In this document: piece by piece, positions 25,161 through 38,702 of the stretch
Numbering within the stretch: position 1 is the first letter of the stretch
How the letters are laid out: each line of letters opens with the position of its first letter
DNA from: Tubiluchus corallicola
Lineage: Eukaryota; Priapulida; Priapulimorpha; Priapulimorphida; Tubiluchidae
Assembly: GCA_030141605.1 (NCBI GenBank)
Contig: JAQGDQ010000268.1
Location: forward strand, 141,305-205,304
Length of the DNA stretch: 64,000 nt
Direction of reading: 5' to 3'
Notes under the pieces: model-generated
What the model was told of the DNA's origin: nothing
The model's input: only the letters and a program-made list of their open reading frames with translations
The model's database searches: none
Program-made: the position numbers and the translations under genes

Positions 25161-28100
25161 AGTCAGACGATAATATATGTTCCCAGAACAATATTCATTT
25201 TGAAAAATAAAAAAAAAATTATCAATGCAATGTGCTTTTCCTCAAAGTAGGCACAACTTGCCATCAATGCAGTGTGCTGTATGACAAAATAGTATAGCAG
25301 CAAAAAGGCTAATTTGTAAAAAAGGGAGTGACGTCATTTTGCTTATCGTCTGGCAAAGAAACTATGGCCAGAAGTGCAGATTCTCACTCCATATACTAAC
25401 CTTCTGGTCTCGGAAATGTCAGTTACTTGCCTAAAGTGGTTCTGCTTGAATGGCTAAAGTGTTTTCCTAACAACCGGAATGCGTATGCATTATGGGGTGC
25501 AGAATAGATAAAATCGGTTTATACTGTTTTCAATACACCTGTTTGTCAGACACAGGGTCTGATATTTTTTCTGCCACTATTTCTTATTGATTTTTTATTC
25601 TGCAAGTAGATAATGCATACTTATAGTGCGCACTTAAATGATGGTATTCAGAAGACATTTTTGTTGTTTTTAAGCATTTTTTGATTTCATAAATTTATAC
25701 TATCATTCTGATGCACTTGCAATGGTAATGTATGCCATGGCATGAAAACTAAGTCTTCGGATTCTATTATGAAAATTTGATGAATAGGTTTAAATTAACG
25801 TGTTTAAGTTTATTTTATTGATGACATCTAATAGCAATGAAAAATGTAAAAAGTCTCTGGATTATTACTGACTAACAGCCGAAGATCACTTCTACAGTGA
25901 TCCCACAGACTGGAAAAATTAGGCATTATTATTAAGAAGAGAAAGGCTTGCACCATAAGTGTCTACTGGAAACGGTAGAGAAGCCGCCGTGTAATCACGA
26001 TAAAACAACTACTCACTAATGTAATTAAAGTAATCACGATATTAAAAAACAACTGCTGCACAAAAACACGGAGGTGTCTGAAACAGACTATAAATGCGAC
26101 CTGATTCTTCTTCACTTTGTGACGTTAAAACACTGTCTTCTGAAAAGTGAAACTTACACTTAAAGTCACACGCCTACTAAAGATTAAATCAAAATTTACA
26201 CTAAAAATGTAGCTAAATGCAATAACGCTGAGAAAGTGTTTAACTAACCGAGACACAAAAAACCACAAGACTAAACAAATAAACCAGCACACCACTCACG
26301 ACTAGACACGTTTTTGTACGTGTACTCTGTGAACTGTTTACGCGGAAGCACACAAAATCTTGGGGCGCGGTGAGCAAAAGAAGTTTCTCTTTCTTCGCGA
26401 CTGTGTCACTTACATGCTTACTATGCAGAAAATCACGATGTACACATCAAAATCCTTGTAAACGAAAAAGTGAAGAAAAGAAGTGTAAAGAATTACATGT
26501 TTCAGAGAGAGAAGTGAAAAATGTAGATCATTATAATTATCACTGAAATTATCACTGTTAAAGCGCGCAGTCCGTATCCAACAAATTTATTTCTATAATG
26601 CTTTTACTGGGATCATATTAAGTTTCCGTTCTGTTATTGTACACCAATCTTCTCATCGCACTCTATTACGTATTTCTTTGGCTTTTTCCACTGCACAAAT
26701 TTATTTCTTCAATATTGCAATTATGTTTTTTGGCAACAACCTTCATGATTCATCTTTTAAGTATTTTTGGATCGCTTCATTAACTTTTTTTACATCTAGA
26801 TTTTTTCCAGTTTTAACTGATTTTCTGCTACAGTTGAGTTGTACCTACTAACAAGTTTATCTACATTGTCTGTCCAACTAGTCCAATTACTTAGTATCTC
26901 ACTTTTTTGCACGCTCATTAATTTCTTTGCATATCTATTACTCGACGACACATGTGAGGAGAAGTTAGGGTTAAGCATTAATGTGAGGGGAGCTGTCTAA
27001 TACAGACTATTCCTTGAACTTTTACTTAAGGGAGTTTTGTGAAAATAAATCACGCAAAGAAAAATACTTTAATTAATGGTGGAATATCGCGAAAATCAAG
27101 TTTAACTTAAACATCGAATGTTCTTAGCCACATTAACTGCTTATAATGCAACCGATGTTTCATTGTCCACATTCCACAAATCAGTAACATGCCCCAGTAA
27201 CTTGTACTCATTCTTTGTTTCGATGTTCCCTATGTTATTTGCATTTGTCTAGATTCCATTCTTGCCATTACTTCCATATTTGTTGTCAATGTAGTAATAG
27301 CCATTGCTTCATACACTAATAATCGAAAGAAAAAACTGTCTAAAGAAAAAAACAAAAAAACAATAATTGTAAAATTAGATTCAACATTGTCTGTTCAAAT
27401 GGGGGAATATTAATTACTATACTCCATTTGTGCAGAAAATCTTACTAACTCATTATGAAATAATTCGTTTTATTTTATTTTTTGTTATGTGGTACATGCT
27501 AATTCATACAATTAGTCTTTTCACAGTTTTGTTGTATTCAAACGCAGTTGCTGTAAGTCAAAGGTGTTAAGTGTACACAAATGCAAGTAGCAAGTAGGAC
27601 ACTTGCAGCTTCCCTCACTCTTTTAACTTTACATTGCCAATTTTGTCAAATCTTTAAAAATTCTGTCAAATTTTCCGAATTTTATTAAAAAATTGTGCTT
27701 GTTGGCTGAGTTGCCATCAGTTTGACGACATACCGTGGATACACACAATCCTGTAGACCAAATTGGCAGTATACTGTCATCAATAAATAGCGCCAGTGTG
27801 CAAAATCAAAAACACGTATTTTGTTCACATAGTGAAACAGATCACCTGTCTGTGAAATGAGACAAAATAAAAAATGTTATACCTTAACCAAATGTTGCGT
27901 CGTCGAAAAAGTGGGCTTATTTCACTTCAAAAAGATTAATCTCGAAGCCAAATTTAATATTGCTCCTTCAGCTAGCTCAGAATGAGATTCTTTTATTTTA
28001 TTTAATGTCTAATAAATTATTCAAAGTGCATTAATGGACCTTTTCAATTATTATTGTTAAACACACAATGGACAACGGACGCTGCCACTACAGGTAATGA

Positions 28101-28250
28101 CTCAATTCATGACCTGTCCTACTTGGGCAGCCCATGAACGATGTACCCTCCTTAGGTTAGCCCACGTATGATGCATCCTATGTATGCTAGCCCATGTATG
28201 GCAATTGTGAATAGTCGGCATTAGGTTTTTGAAAAAAATGTAAAGAATAT
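25161..28250. other. Intergenic between the GTSF1-like gene and YTHDF
   Basis: This interval separates the two divergent genes. A less AT-rich patch around 26270-26420 may belong to a promoter or 5' UTR of the GTSF1-like gene, but I could not define an exon. A minus-strand frame at 26796-26978 resembles a decayed repeat ORF and was not assigned. Confidence 0.35.
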
Positions 28251-28619
28251 GTTAAAAAAATTCGTCTAAAAGAAACCAGTGAGATTATGAAAATAAAGCT
28301 GAATATGACAAAAATTAAGTGCAATTACAAGGACTTCTGTAAGAATGATTTATTGTGTCCTACGTGTAGTTCAGCAGAGTATTCCACTGAGCATCTTTTC
28401 AACTGCAAAGAAAACCAAACGTTAATAAAAGAAGCAAATGTGAAGGCAGTCATAATTCTAAGTGAAAATTGGAAAACAATGAAAAGAATATGTGATTATA
28501 TTGAAAATTGTATAAGTCTCAGAAAATGTTTGATAAAGAATTTAAACCGAAAAGTGATGAATAAAATAGTGTATCAAGGAACCTTGTCACTATGTTGTTA
28601 CTTGGGGGCACATCCTTAG
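28251..28619 (+). pseudogene. LINE ORF2 C-terminal remnant (second type)
   Basis: The frame is open from about 28251 and reads '..IKCNYKDFCKNDLLCPTC' followed by a spacer and 'STEHLFNC'. This is the CxxC..TEHLF.C signature found after the reverse transcriptase in many non-LTR elements. Upstream reverse transcriptase sequence is absent, so this is a 5'-truncated copy. It differs from the copy at 7086-7757. It lies about 430 bp upstream of the YTHDF start codon and so near that promoter. Confidence 0.6.
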
Positions 28620-29047
28620 AGATGAAGTGGGTTCAGCGTACTCGCAGTATTCACAATTGAAATACTTCGATTAGTGTCCTACTTCACTCGCGACTTTAAT
28701 AAAGTCCCCAAACTTGTTAAATGCGTCGCTGATGGATTACGAAATTACCTCACTTTCAGCGAGTCACGGTCTTCGCGAGACATTACGAGATCACGTATCC
28801 GCCATTGTGTGGTTGTTCTTCCTGTTTTTATTGATAATTTCACAATTTTACGTTTTATTTGTACTATATTGTTAGTTGTAGATTAAACTAACTTCAGACT
28901 TTTCACGTCTTCATCTTATTAACTAATTTGACTAACGTAGAGGGAACAAGGTTTTCGTCTTTAACGCATTTCGCTTATTGTGTAAATTTACCAGTCGATA
29001 GTCGCGGCAAAAGTGTAGACTTTCTTAGTGTAAATCGATAAAAAGTG

Positions 29048-32000
29048 ATGTCGTCTGGAGTAAACCAGGTACTAATTGTTAGTATCACCTTTCATCGAAC
29101 AAAATATACTGTAAAATTAATAACTGGTGGTTTCTGAAGTGTTTACTAGGATTGGCCTTGACTGAGCAAGTTAGCATAAGCCGTGCTTAAGGTTGCCTTT
29201 AGTTTAAGTTTGTTGGTACTTATCTTGGAATTTAGTAATTTTACTTTGCATTTTTAACAAAATGCATTCTTCACATAACTGACCTCAATGGATACAAAAC
29301 ATTTTTATAAGCTTCTAAAAAACAGTCAACCACAAAATAAAATTTACTCCAATTTCCAAGAAGATTTCTATAAATTGCTAAAATACGCCATGCATGTTTG
29401 TGCTGAAGTCTTGTTCAAAAGTACTCCTTGACAAGTTGTTAACCGACTAACATTGAAGATTGTAATCTCGTAAATCAAAACAGTGACGCCAATGAAACCA
29501 GTGAAATCTTGGTGGCACAGGCAAACTGGACTTTTAAAGATAACTTCATGCAAACTTATGCGAATGAAAGTATTATGTGACATTAAGAACGGGGTATGAC
29601 ATTATTTGCATTAAGAACGGGGTATGCATTTCTCTGCGAGTTATTGAAGCTCACTTGATTTTGGTATTATTCCATCTTTAAGCATTATGTTACCACCACC
29701 CTAAGCAAACTCAGTTTATAAAGAAGTTTAAAGTTTGCAGTGATAGTCAGTATAAATTATATTTGTTTTGTTCATTCTATTTTTCTTTTCAGCCAAGAAT
29801 AAAAGAACAAGTTGGAACACCAGGTAATAAACATATATATCACTTTGTATGATAACTTTTTGGCTATTTCCATTTTTATGGCCTCATTTTTAAATTTAAG
29901 TTGTTGTGCTAGGAAAGAATTTTAATGTGTAATTCTGCCAAAGTTTCTAGCCATTAGGAATATCAGGCACGTGGTTGATGTAGAAACGAAAACTTGAAAT
30001 GGACACTGAAACCGAAATAGAAATGAAAACCCAACGAACACCAAAATGCCTATAGAAAATTAATCAATTATAATAGAAAATGAGACTTTCTAAGAAAATT
30101 GTAGCCCTTGTCATAACTGTGCTATATGGCCTGCATCAATGCAAATTGTATAGTGGGACAAAGTTATCCCACATTCAAATTCTCAATTCAGTAACAATCC
30201 TGATTCAGTAAAATGCAATATTGCATTTAAGTTTGTATGCCTGGGAGTCTGGAGATTACACTCTGAGAAAAATATTTGCAAAACATGGCTTCATAACTAA
30301 ATTTCACTTAATACCAAATATACACATCCAAATACACATTAGAACAGGTGAAACTGGTGAGAATATGGCAAAGTAGCACATTATCTGAATCTGTTTATGA
30401 AAATATTTCTCTGTCACGTAATCTCCACATTTTGTTTGTACATTATTAATTCTAGTACTCTTTTTATTACATGCCAGTTTCCGGTATTAAAACTGTCATA
30501 CAGGTTCTGGTATATTGGTGCATCACTAAAATAAATCAAGGTGCATTACTTTTAGAAACTTGTGCATATGTTAAGCTTCAGAAATGTTTGTTTAAGCTTC
30601 TTTTGTTTAATTGTGAATAAACAGATTTGTTATTGATCGTTGATTTGTTACATGTGATTACTTTATTTTAGGTGGAACTTATAAAGATGGAAATGAAGAA
30701 TTTGATGCTTATATTCATAGTCAGCAGCAGGTATTTAATAGCAGCTAATTATTTTAAATTTGACTTTCAGTTTAATATGTCCTTTGAAGTTTTACCGTGG
30801 TGTTAAATAGAGTTTGAATTCCATTTATGCTTGTTACCTTGTTTAATGTATGCAGCTTTTTGCATTTGCACTTCATGGGTGTTAGTGCCATTCGAAAGTA
30901 ATGCATTACGCACTTTTTTACCACACATAAAATTACCTTCTGCTTCTTGCATATGCACTCCTGTCTGCACTTTATGCATCTCATGCAAGGTGGATGCAGA
31001 AAACAGTTAAATCGAAATTTTATATCTTGGAGGTCACGTCATTCTGTACTCTTTTTTCCTACAAGCGCATGCTTGTGTAATGCATTTCTCAAGACTGCAA
31101 AAGAAATTGGACTAAAATATGATTTGTGTCACTTCGACTTTGCTCTAACAAAAATTACTCTTGAGCATAATGGTTTTCTGTGTACAGTAAGTCCTCACTT
31201 AACAAAACTAATACTTTCCGGCAAATCGAAATCAAAATTTCCATAGAAAGTAATGTAAAAGAATTGAGATACGTTCCTCACGCAAAAATCAATGTTGCTT
31301 AAATCATATAAATTAAACGTTGTATGAGTTTTTTATGGTTTCTACTAATTAATTTCTTTCTGCTTGCTTGATACCACCTATCTTTCTTACCAATACGTAC
31401 CTAGCGAGCAGTTTCTCTTTCATTAAGCTAAGCCTAGGCAGCTACTAAACAATAAACACTGCAGAGTCAAAGCCAAGCGCTGCATGAGGCGACATTGGAA
31501 ATTTTATGCCTAAATACTGTATCATTCATTACGTAGTCTGGTTGATAAACGAACGGGTAGCAATTATAATTTCTTCTCACAAAGTGTGTTCACAGGTCTC
31601 GTTTGATATGTTTGGCAGTTAGTATGGTAGTCATTCGGGAAGCAAAAACATGAATAGTAATTGCGCTGTTTATGTTTACTAATGCACTTTTAAAACAAAA
31701 TAATGCAATATGTGCCATTCTAATACTACATATTGAGTAAAAAAGTTGTTGATAAATAAAAAGTAGCTTTCAACAAAGTAAAGAAATCATCAAGCGAGGA
31801 CTTACTGTATGTCATACCATGCTTTCTCGCAGAGCATTATTGTAATTCTTTTAAAAACCAAGAAAGTTTTCTAGTCAGCATAATAATCTGAGGTGCTGCT
31901 GCTGTCTATACTAGAGCTGTGTCTCTTATTGAGGTCTTGGCAGTCGGGGCTTGATTTAGGGGGTCCATACTGGTGCACATAAAATGTGAATTTGCACATT

Positions 32001-35000
32001 CAATACAAAATTTAGAGCATCCATTTGAGCACCTCAAAGTTCAACATATTAATAGTAGAAATGACTACTCAGATATAAAATAAGTCGGTTGCCAATGTTA
32101 CCTACTGTACTCAACCATTTGCTAAACTTGCATGAATAAAATTTTGACCCTTTATGCAACTAAAAAGTAATAGTTAAAAAAGTTTCCCAAATGCTGTCGA
32201 CTGCTGTGTGCTGACAGTGAATTTCACAAACTAATGAGTGCAAGTCACAATAACACTCGAAGAACGCGTGAGTCTCACCACTCTGTACTTGGTGTTTGCA
32301 TATTTTGCATACTCATTTCCTATCAAGTTGCTATAATGCAGGAATATAATAAAAGATCATCATTAAGTGAAGAAACTTTGTATGATTTGATGACTTTGCT
32401 GCTCGGTACCAACTTTCAGCGTGATCAAAGATTCTTGGAGAGTTGGTGAATCAGAAAGTTAGGAGACCATAATCTGCCATTTTCCTGATTCGAACGTCTG
32501 TCCATAAAATTTTACTTCACGTTTATGGTCACCTGTAAAATGGCCATTAATTTTTTTCCTGAAAATTAAAACAATGTTTGCAGTTTTGCTGAGTTTTATT
32601 TAGTAGAAAATTGTATAACTGTTATATTAATCTATGTGAAAATATGAATCCACTAGTCTATTTTACTCTACTTCTCTGTAACACCATTTCTGGAAAATAC
32701 ACGCTTATACAAATACCACATTGTATAAGCTATTGCACAATGGTGCATCTAAATTTGAATGTGAGGCAGAAATTAGTGCAGCTATATAAATAATCTGAAG
32801 CGATGACTGGTTAAGAGTGTAAGGCTTGTAAGGGGCCATTCTGCTTTTCTCTTTAGATCTGGTTCAGAAACAACAGATATCTTTAAAGTTTTCTGGGCAG
32901 CTTCCTAATGGTAAGCGAACATATATGTTTTGATGCTGTGTGCAGCAATAGGTAGTGCTATAGCTATAGAGCTTATATTGCATTTTTGGTTTTGTGTGTT
33001 TCATGTAGTAAATTTGAAATTTATTTGCAAAGAACACTTATGAATTCAGTAGTAAACATTGTTATTACAAATATTAAAATGATAACTTTCATCTTATTTT
33101 TGTTCAGATGGGCTGGCCTTTAAAGATACTGTGCATCTATGTAACTATGTCTGACTTACTTAAACGCTTCCACAAATACTTTTAAGTTTCTTTTTTGATT
33201 AAAGATTTTTTTACCCTTTCACATACTGCAAGTGAGAATCCAGCATTCAGAGGCAGGGCCTACTCATTGTGCTGTTTGCGACTTGAGCATTTCCTGGCTT
33301 GTTATCAAGGTGTGCCTTCTGAGATGACCCGCTGAACCAGCAGCAGTCTCGGCTTTTCTCAAATGTATATACAATTATACATCCTCCCTTAAATCCATTT
33401 ATGAGATAAACAGCCATCGTCATTATGGCAAATAAAACTTGCCAGAGCGAGTATCACGATCAGGGTTGACTGCCGATAATTGCACTTTCGGTTAAGTTTT
33501 GGTTTTGGCGAAATTTATTAAATTTCGTAGCCGAAATTTCCGTAGCATTTTTCCGAGGTTTTACTAGTATTTATCCAGTTTACCTTTTCTTTTCTCTTAG
33601 GTGTCAAAAATCGCAGCTGAATTAATTCAAAGAAAGCGAAAATTTCATTAACATAAAACTTTGTCACATGCTTTTACCAGCAATGAAGCGTATGTTCACT
33701 GCTGACGACTGTGAAGTTTTATGGTTTCCAGGCCCAATCAATCGAAATATCAAACCACGTTCGAATTTACTTGAGCAAAATTTTTATAATTTATGAAATA
33801 TAGGCAACAAAATAAGATTTGTTTATTTTTAGTGAAGCATTATGATCTTTAAACACTAATCATTAAGGATACTTAAATCCAAAAACATAACACAGTTTCT
33901 AAGTTAAGCCACTCTATCAAACTCGAGGTTCTATACTATAAAACTTTCTTGCCCTTTTGTATTAGAATTTTTTATCAGTAATTTTGCATCACAGCAAATA
34001 AAAGCAAACAAACAAAAACAAAATATTTTACTTTAGAATTTTCTTTTTTCAGTTTTAATAGTGGTTGGTTTTGCCAAAATGTTTTGGTTCGATTTCGTTT
34101 CACTATCAGTTTCCTATGTTTCATAAATTTCAGTTTTGGTTTGTAAAAATTTAGATCCTGATCAGGATCCTGTCCATGCAAAATGTGTGGGGACTACTAG
34201 ACTATCAACCCTGTATTAAAGACATAAGTGATGATCGCCAACCATTAATAAATTTTAGTTGAGATAAATTTATCCCTTGCACCCACTGTCATTTAGTGTC
34301 CAGTATATATTTTTTATGTTCACTTTTTCATGTATTTTGTATGTTTCAGTACAACAGCATGGGAGGAGATCCATACGCATCTAGTTACTATCCTGCTGCC
34401 ATGACATTTCCATATGTAAACCAAGGCATCAGTGATGGAGCTTGGTCCAGCGGAGGTGATCCTACTATGGCATTTTTGGGTTCTGCATATGGAGATCAGC
34501 AAAGTCAGTACATGTCGTCTGATGCAGTATTCGGACAGTCCAGTTTTAGCTACAATCAACCAGGTTTTAACTTTTTCCCTAGTGGTGACTACAACACTTG
34601 GGGCAGTACAGCTCGGCCTGCTGCACGAAATAATCAGGGCTATAGAGAGGACTACTACACGGACTACGGTATGCCCAATGGAATGGACAGGACTGTTTCT
34701 AATATGAGACAAATTGAGCAAGGCATGGGTGGATTAAACTTGAGAGAGGGCACTTCAGGGCGTGACTCCATGCGACAGGGTGGTGGTGATGTTATGAAAT
34801 CTATGGATTCTGGTTCTGGCGGACATATGTCTGGCCCAAAGAAAATGACATGGGCTACAGTTGCTAGCCAACCTGCTAGAGCTCAGCCAAAAATTAAGCC
34901 TAAGAGCATCCCACCGGCTCCTATCTTGCCAGGTAAGAGCATGGACATTGGTATGTGGGAGAATAAGAACAGCATGACAAAAATGGGCGGCGTTCAGTCT

Positions 35001-38000
35001 CGTCAAAGCTGGGGTGCGCCAAGAGGCCGAGGAATTCCGGGAGCGTACAGTACAGTTCCAACGCCTCAGGTGATTCCAGGTGCAAGTATCCATCAGCAGC
35101 CAATTATGCACCAACCACCTGTACAAATTGAACGTGAACCTGAACCTGTGTATGAAATACATGAGGTACGTGAATCTAGGCCTCGTCGTGCGACGCCTCC
35201 CTTGCAAAACCACAATAGTGACTCTCCGCCGAGCAACCCTGTTGTCAAAAAACTGCTCAGCAGCGATGATTATAATCCAAAAGATTTTGACACGAACCCT
35301 AAGAATGCCCGATTCTTTATCATTAAAAGTTATTCTGAGGACGACATTCACCGCTCTATCAAGTACGGGATTTGGTGCAGCACTGAGCACGGTAACCGGA
35401 GACTCGATGCTGCAATGAAAGAACGCTCTGGAAAAGGGCCAATCTATTTGTTTTTTAGTGTGAATGGTAGTGGCCATTTCTGCGGCGTTGCGCAAATGAT
35501 GACTGAGGTGGATTACGATACGATTACTGGTGTGTGGGCCCAAAGTAAGTGGAAAGGACAGTTTCAAGTGAAATGGATTTTTGTGAAGGATGTACCTAAT
35601 CAGCAGCTTCGGCATATACGATTGGAAAATAATGAAAACAAGCCGGTAACAAACTCTAGAGACACGCAAGAGGTGCCACCCGAAAAGGGCAAGCAAGTCT
35701 TAAAGATTATTGCCAGTTATCGACACAGCACCTCCATTTTTGATGATTTCATCCACTATGAAAAGCGTCAGGAAGAGGAAAACATGAAAAGGGCAAGTTA
35801 TTTATTAATATTATTGAAAGAAATTAATTAGCTTGTAAAAATAAGGTGAACTTCTATAACACACAAAAATTATGAAATTTTTTAAAAGAAAAAGTTGGTA
35901 AATTTCCTGTTCTGCTCTTAAAACTCGTCCGCATATTTTACCTCATTGTTCATTTAATTTCACTATTCTTGTTTTAAGTAGTCCTGTGTAAAACCAAAAA
36001 TTTAAATTTTTATTTTGACCTGCTATATGCATAATTTTAGTAATTGAGTGCTAGAAATTAAATTGATTTTTATCGGTTATATTTATAGTTTACAAGACAG
36101 GTGAAAAACTAGTAGTATGTGGCTTTTGTAAATTAATTTGCAGCGCAAAGTTAATGCAAATGCCTTAGCTAGTAATGCAAATTAACTAATCATCAGGTCT
36201 TACGCACCCTATTGAAAATATGTCAGTCAGAGACACAAACCTTACAAAATGTGCAACTTGTATTTCATAGGCAAAAACGTAGTTTAGTTTAGCATTGGTT
36301 AGTTGAATCCTTTTTTATCTTTTCCTTTGTAGTCATACAAGTCCTCTGTGAGAACAGTGTTCTACCATATAAATGTTTGCACATACAAAGTCAAATCATG
36401 TTACAGTTGACGGTCTGTGTTTTAATACTGTGTTTCACTTACCTCACTTATTAAATTCTTTCATTTGTTACCTTTACTTATTTGCAATTTAAAAAATGAG
36501 ATCGCTTCAAACGTGGACACAGCCATTTTGAACGATAAATTGCATTATCCTGTTTCGGTGCAATATAAGGATGTATCCCACCAGGTGCTTCAACGAACTT
36601 TTGCAGCTGCAGTTACTTAATAAGTAACAAACAATAAGTAACGTTATCAACTACAAACAATCCAAAATCTAACGAGAGATTATTAATAAGTATTTTTTTT
36701 TGCTTTTTGATGAATACCATTGCCCACTATGTCATGAAAAGCAGTTACAGACCATAATATAATTACCTCCTATATTTAATGTTATTGCAGATTGATCCAA
36801 TGACTAATTTTTGCATAAATACAGTTAAACAGATTTACAGTAGTGGAATTTCTAGTGAATTGTATAATCTTTGTTACATGTGTCTTTGTGCTGCCACCAG
36901 CTTACGTCATCTTTTTTTCAAATATGCCCGCAGGGAGGTTTGTTTGGCGGGAGATACAAATCATTTTAATTTCTTTTGCATTTTTCTGCATGACATTTTA
37001 TGGATGTATATTATGTGGTAATTTCAATATTTTAAGTGTGTATTAAATACATTGAATGTTGTTCGAGGGCTGGTTTTCCTTTAATAAAGAAAATGCTACT
37101 ATGTCCAGTAATTTAAGAATTAGATATTATTTCTGTCTTAATTTAGTTACCTGCTCTGGGAGTTATTACACTTTTATTTTTCACTTGTGATGTCATTTTA
37201 AATGCAGACTACCAGAACAAGTAATATGTATTTGAAAGAATCTAGAAAAAGTATATTAGAGCTGTTTGAAAAAGTGGTTTATGTATCGCTCAATATATTT
37301 TCTCATGTGCGAACTCTTCTAGTTTACGACAACAAAGTCGCATTTACACATAAATGATTACTTTGTCTGAAATTTGTTCTGTCACCAAAAGCTGCAAACT
37401 TGGCTCTCTGTCAAGTTTTGCCATATTTTGTAGCTGTCAAGCGGGACTTGATCCAAGAGTGTTTGATGGCCATCGGTCGAGTTTATTTTGTTCAGACAAG
37501 CTAGATTAGCTAATTTTGCTAAAGTTAATCAACGCAGTGTATAGTAGCAAGAATGTGGCAATACTTTTGAGCCTTACTATAGCGACTTACTGTTAAATCT
37601 GCTGCCTGATTAGTTTTTGCTCACTGGTTAGGTGACTTATGCACGCCACCTTTGAGTCTAGCTAGTCGTAATGTTTGCACTGCATTAGTTGTTAAAAAGC
37701 ACAAGTGATAAAAGAACAGAAACTGCGGTTAAAATATGATGGTACATAATGAATTTAGCAGACATTTCAAAAATGTCGAGCACCTTTAACATTACATTAC
37801 GAGTGTTGCTCATGTATCGTATAATATATTTATATATATTACAGCAGCAGCAGCAGCAGTAGTAGCAGTAGCAGCAGCAACAGCAGCAGTAGTAAGAACA
37901 TTGACATGACAAAGCAATTATACAAAGCTGTAATAGCAGTTGCAGGATGACAGTCCTATAAATAACGGATCAAAACATTTTTTTACAAATGTTAAAGTTT

Positions 38001-38702
38001 ACAACGTATAAGAATTTCCATCATAAATACAATAAGTAGTTTATTATTAAAACTGTGATGTTGATTGAAGTATTAGTTTGGGCAAAAACGGAGAGTTTGT
38101 GAGGTCCAAAATTTTTACACCTCTATGCAGCATCAGGGAGCGAGTAAACAAAAAGTCACATCCTAATTAATGTATTGCCACTTTCTCAGATACAGTATGC
38201 ACAGCTCTAGAGATTACAGGGCACAAGTTTTGCTGACTATCACAAATAATTTTTTCAGACTATTTTTGTATGAATCTCGTAAATAATAAATTAATCCACT
38301 TGGAGTGATACGGTTGTCCCAGGCTCCAGACATTCCACATTTGTGTGGTACTGTTTATCCAGAGTAGTGCACAGATTGTGTGGGACATGGTACTTTCCGA
38401 TTTGTAGTCCTTAGTCTCTGTCTAGAAATATGAAGATGCAGTTTTGCTGCTGCTTATCTTGTTCTTCCATCTTTTGAGTGAACAATGAACTATCAACACC
38501 GAAGAATCTATTTTTTGCCTGTGTTTATGTGTATATATGCATGTTAATTATGTATGTATGTTTATATATATATATATAAACTTGTTTGTACATTATAATG
38601 AAGTGTTTATTGTATTTTCAGGATGGTGGTCACCGTAGTGATCGCGGTGAAAGAGGCGACAGAGGTGGCGATAAAGGGAATGATCGTGGAAGAAGGCACT
38701 AA
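29048..38702 (+). CDS. YTHDF: YTH domain m6A reader, YTHDF family
   Basis: Five coding exons: 29048-29068, 29793-29823, 30672-30730, 34350-35792 and 38622-38702. They join in frame to 544 residues. YTHDF proteins are cytoplasmic and bind N6-methyladenosine in mRNA. The start gives a tiny seven-residue exon ('MSSGVNQ'). The N-terminal half is Gly/Ser/Tyr/Gln-rich and low in complexity, with family landmarks such as '[14 protein letters not shown]', '[10 protein letters not shown]' and 'MDIGMWENK'. The YTH domain covers about residues 355-490 and holds the three cage tryptophans (in 'GIWCSTEHG' and '[10 protein letters not shown]'), 'SGHFCGVA' and the near-invariant '[20 protein letters not shown]'. 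The tail '..[12 protein letters not shown]' continues into a final exon rich in Asp/Arg/Gly that ends at TAA. The last intron uses a GC donor. The 3' UTR probably extends well past 38.7 kb, but no end was fixed. One family member was found in the window. Confidence 0.93.
31185..31807. mobile_element. pogo/Tigger-like MITE with clean TA-flanked ends
   Basis: The left end 'cagtaagtcctcacttaac' follows TA at 31183-31184. The right end, reverse-complemented, is 'cagtaagtcctcgcttgat' and is followed by TA at 31808-31809. The 623-bp element has no transposase frame. CAGT-starting ends with TA target duplication are characteristic of pogo/Tigger members of the Tc1/mariner superfamily. It lies in the YTHDF intron between exons 3 and 4. 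Confidence 0.8.
33461..34213. mobile_element. Inverted-repeat element, CAGGGTTGA ends
   Basis: The left end is 'cagggttgactgccgataat' and the right end, reverse-complemented, is 'cagggttgatagtctagtag'. The inner flanks on both sides contain oppositely oriented 'ttcggtttt/ggttttgg' words. CAGGG ends suggest hAT, but the flanking octamers do not match, so no target duplication supports this. It lies in the YTHDF intron just before the large exon. Confidence 0.5.
35793..35798 (+). other. Non-canonical GC splice donor of the last YTHDF intron
   Basis: The exon ends 'atgaaaagg' and the intron begins 'gcaagt', the optimal consensus for a GC-AG donor. Joining to the acceptor at 38620-38621 ('tgtattttcag') preserves frame and yields '..MKR' followed by '[12 protein letters not shown]'. 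Reading through instead gives only a short unrelated tail ('[12 protein letters not shown]') and a stop at 35829-35831. No GT donor in the same phase fits as well. Confidence 0.75.
37841..37896. repeat. CAG/TAG trinucleotide repeat
   Basis: An impure (CAG)n run with TAG and CAA interruptions in the last YTHDF intron. It is not translated in the gene model. Confidence 0.85.

Noticed and set aside
26796-26978. 60-codon minus-strand frame ending '..LVSRYNSTVAENQLKLEKI'
   Set aside because: It may be a LINE scrap, but no diagnostic motif is present, so no family was assigned.
34755-35696. 313-codon open frame on the minus strand
   Set aside because: It lies antisense to the large YTHDF exon, has no family motif, and is an artefact of the coding composition.
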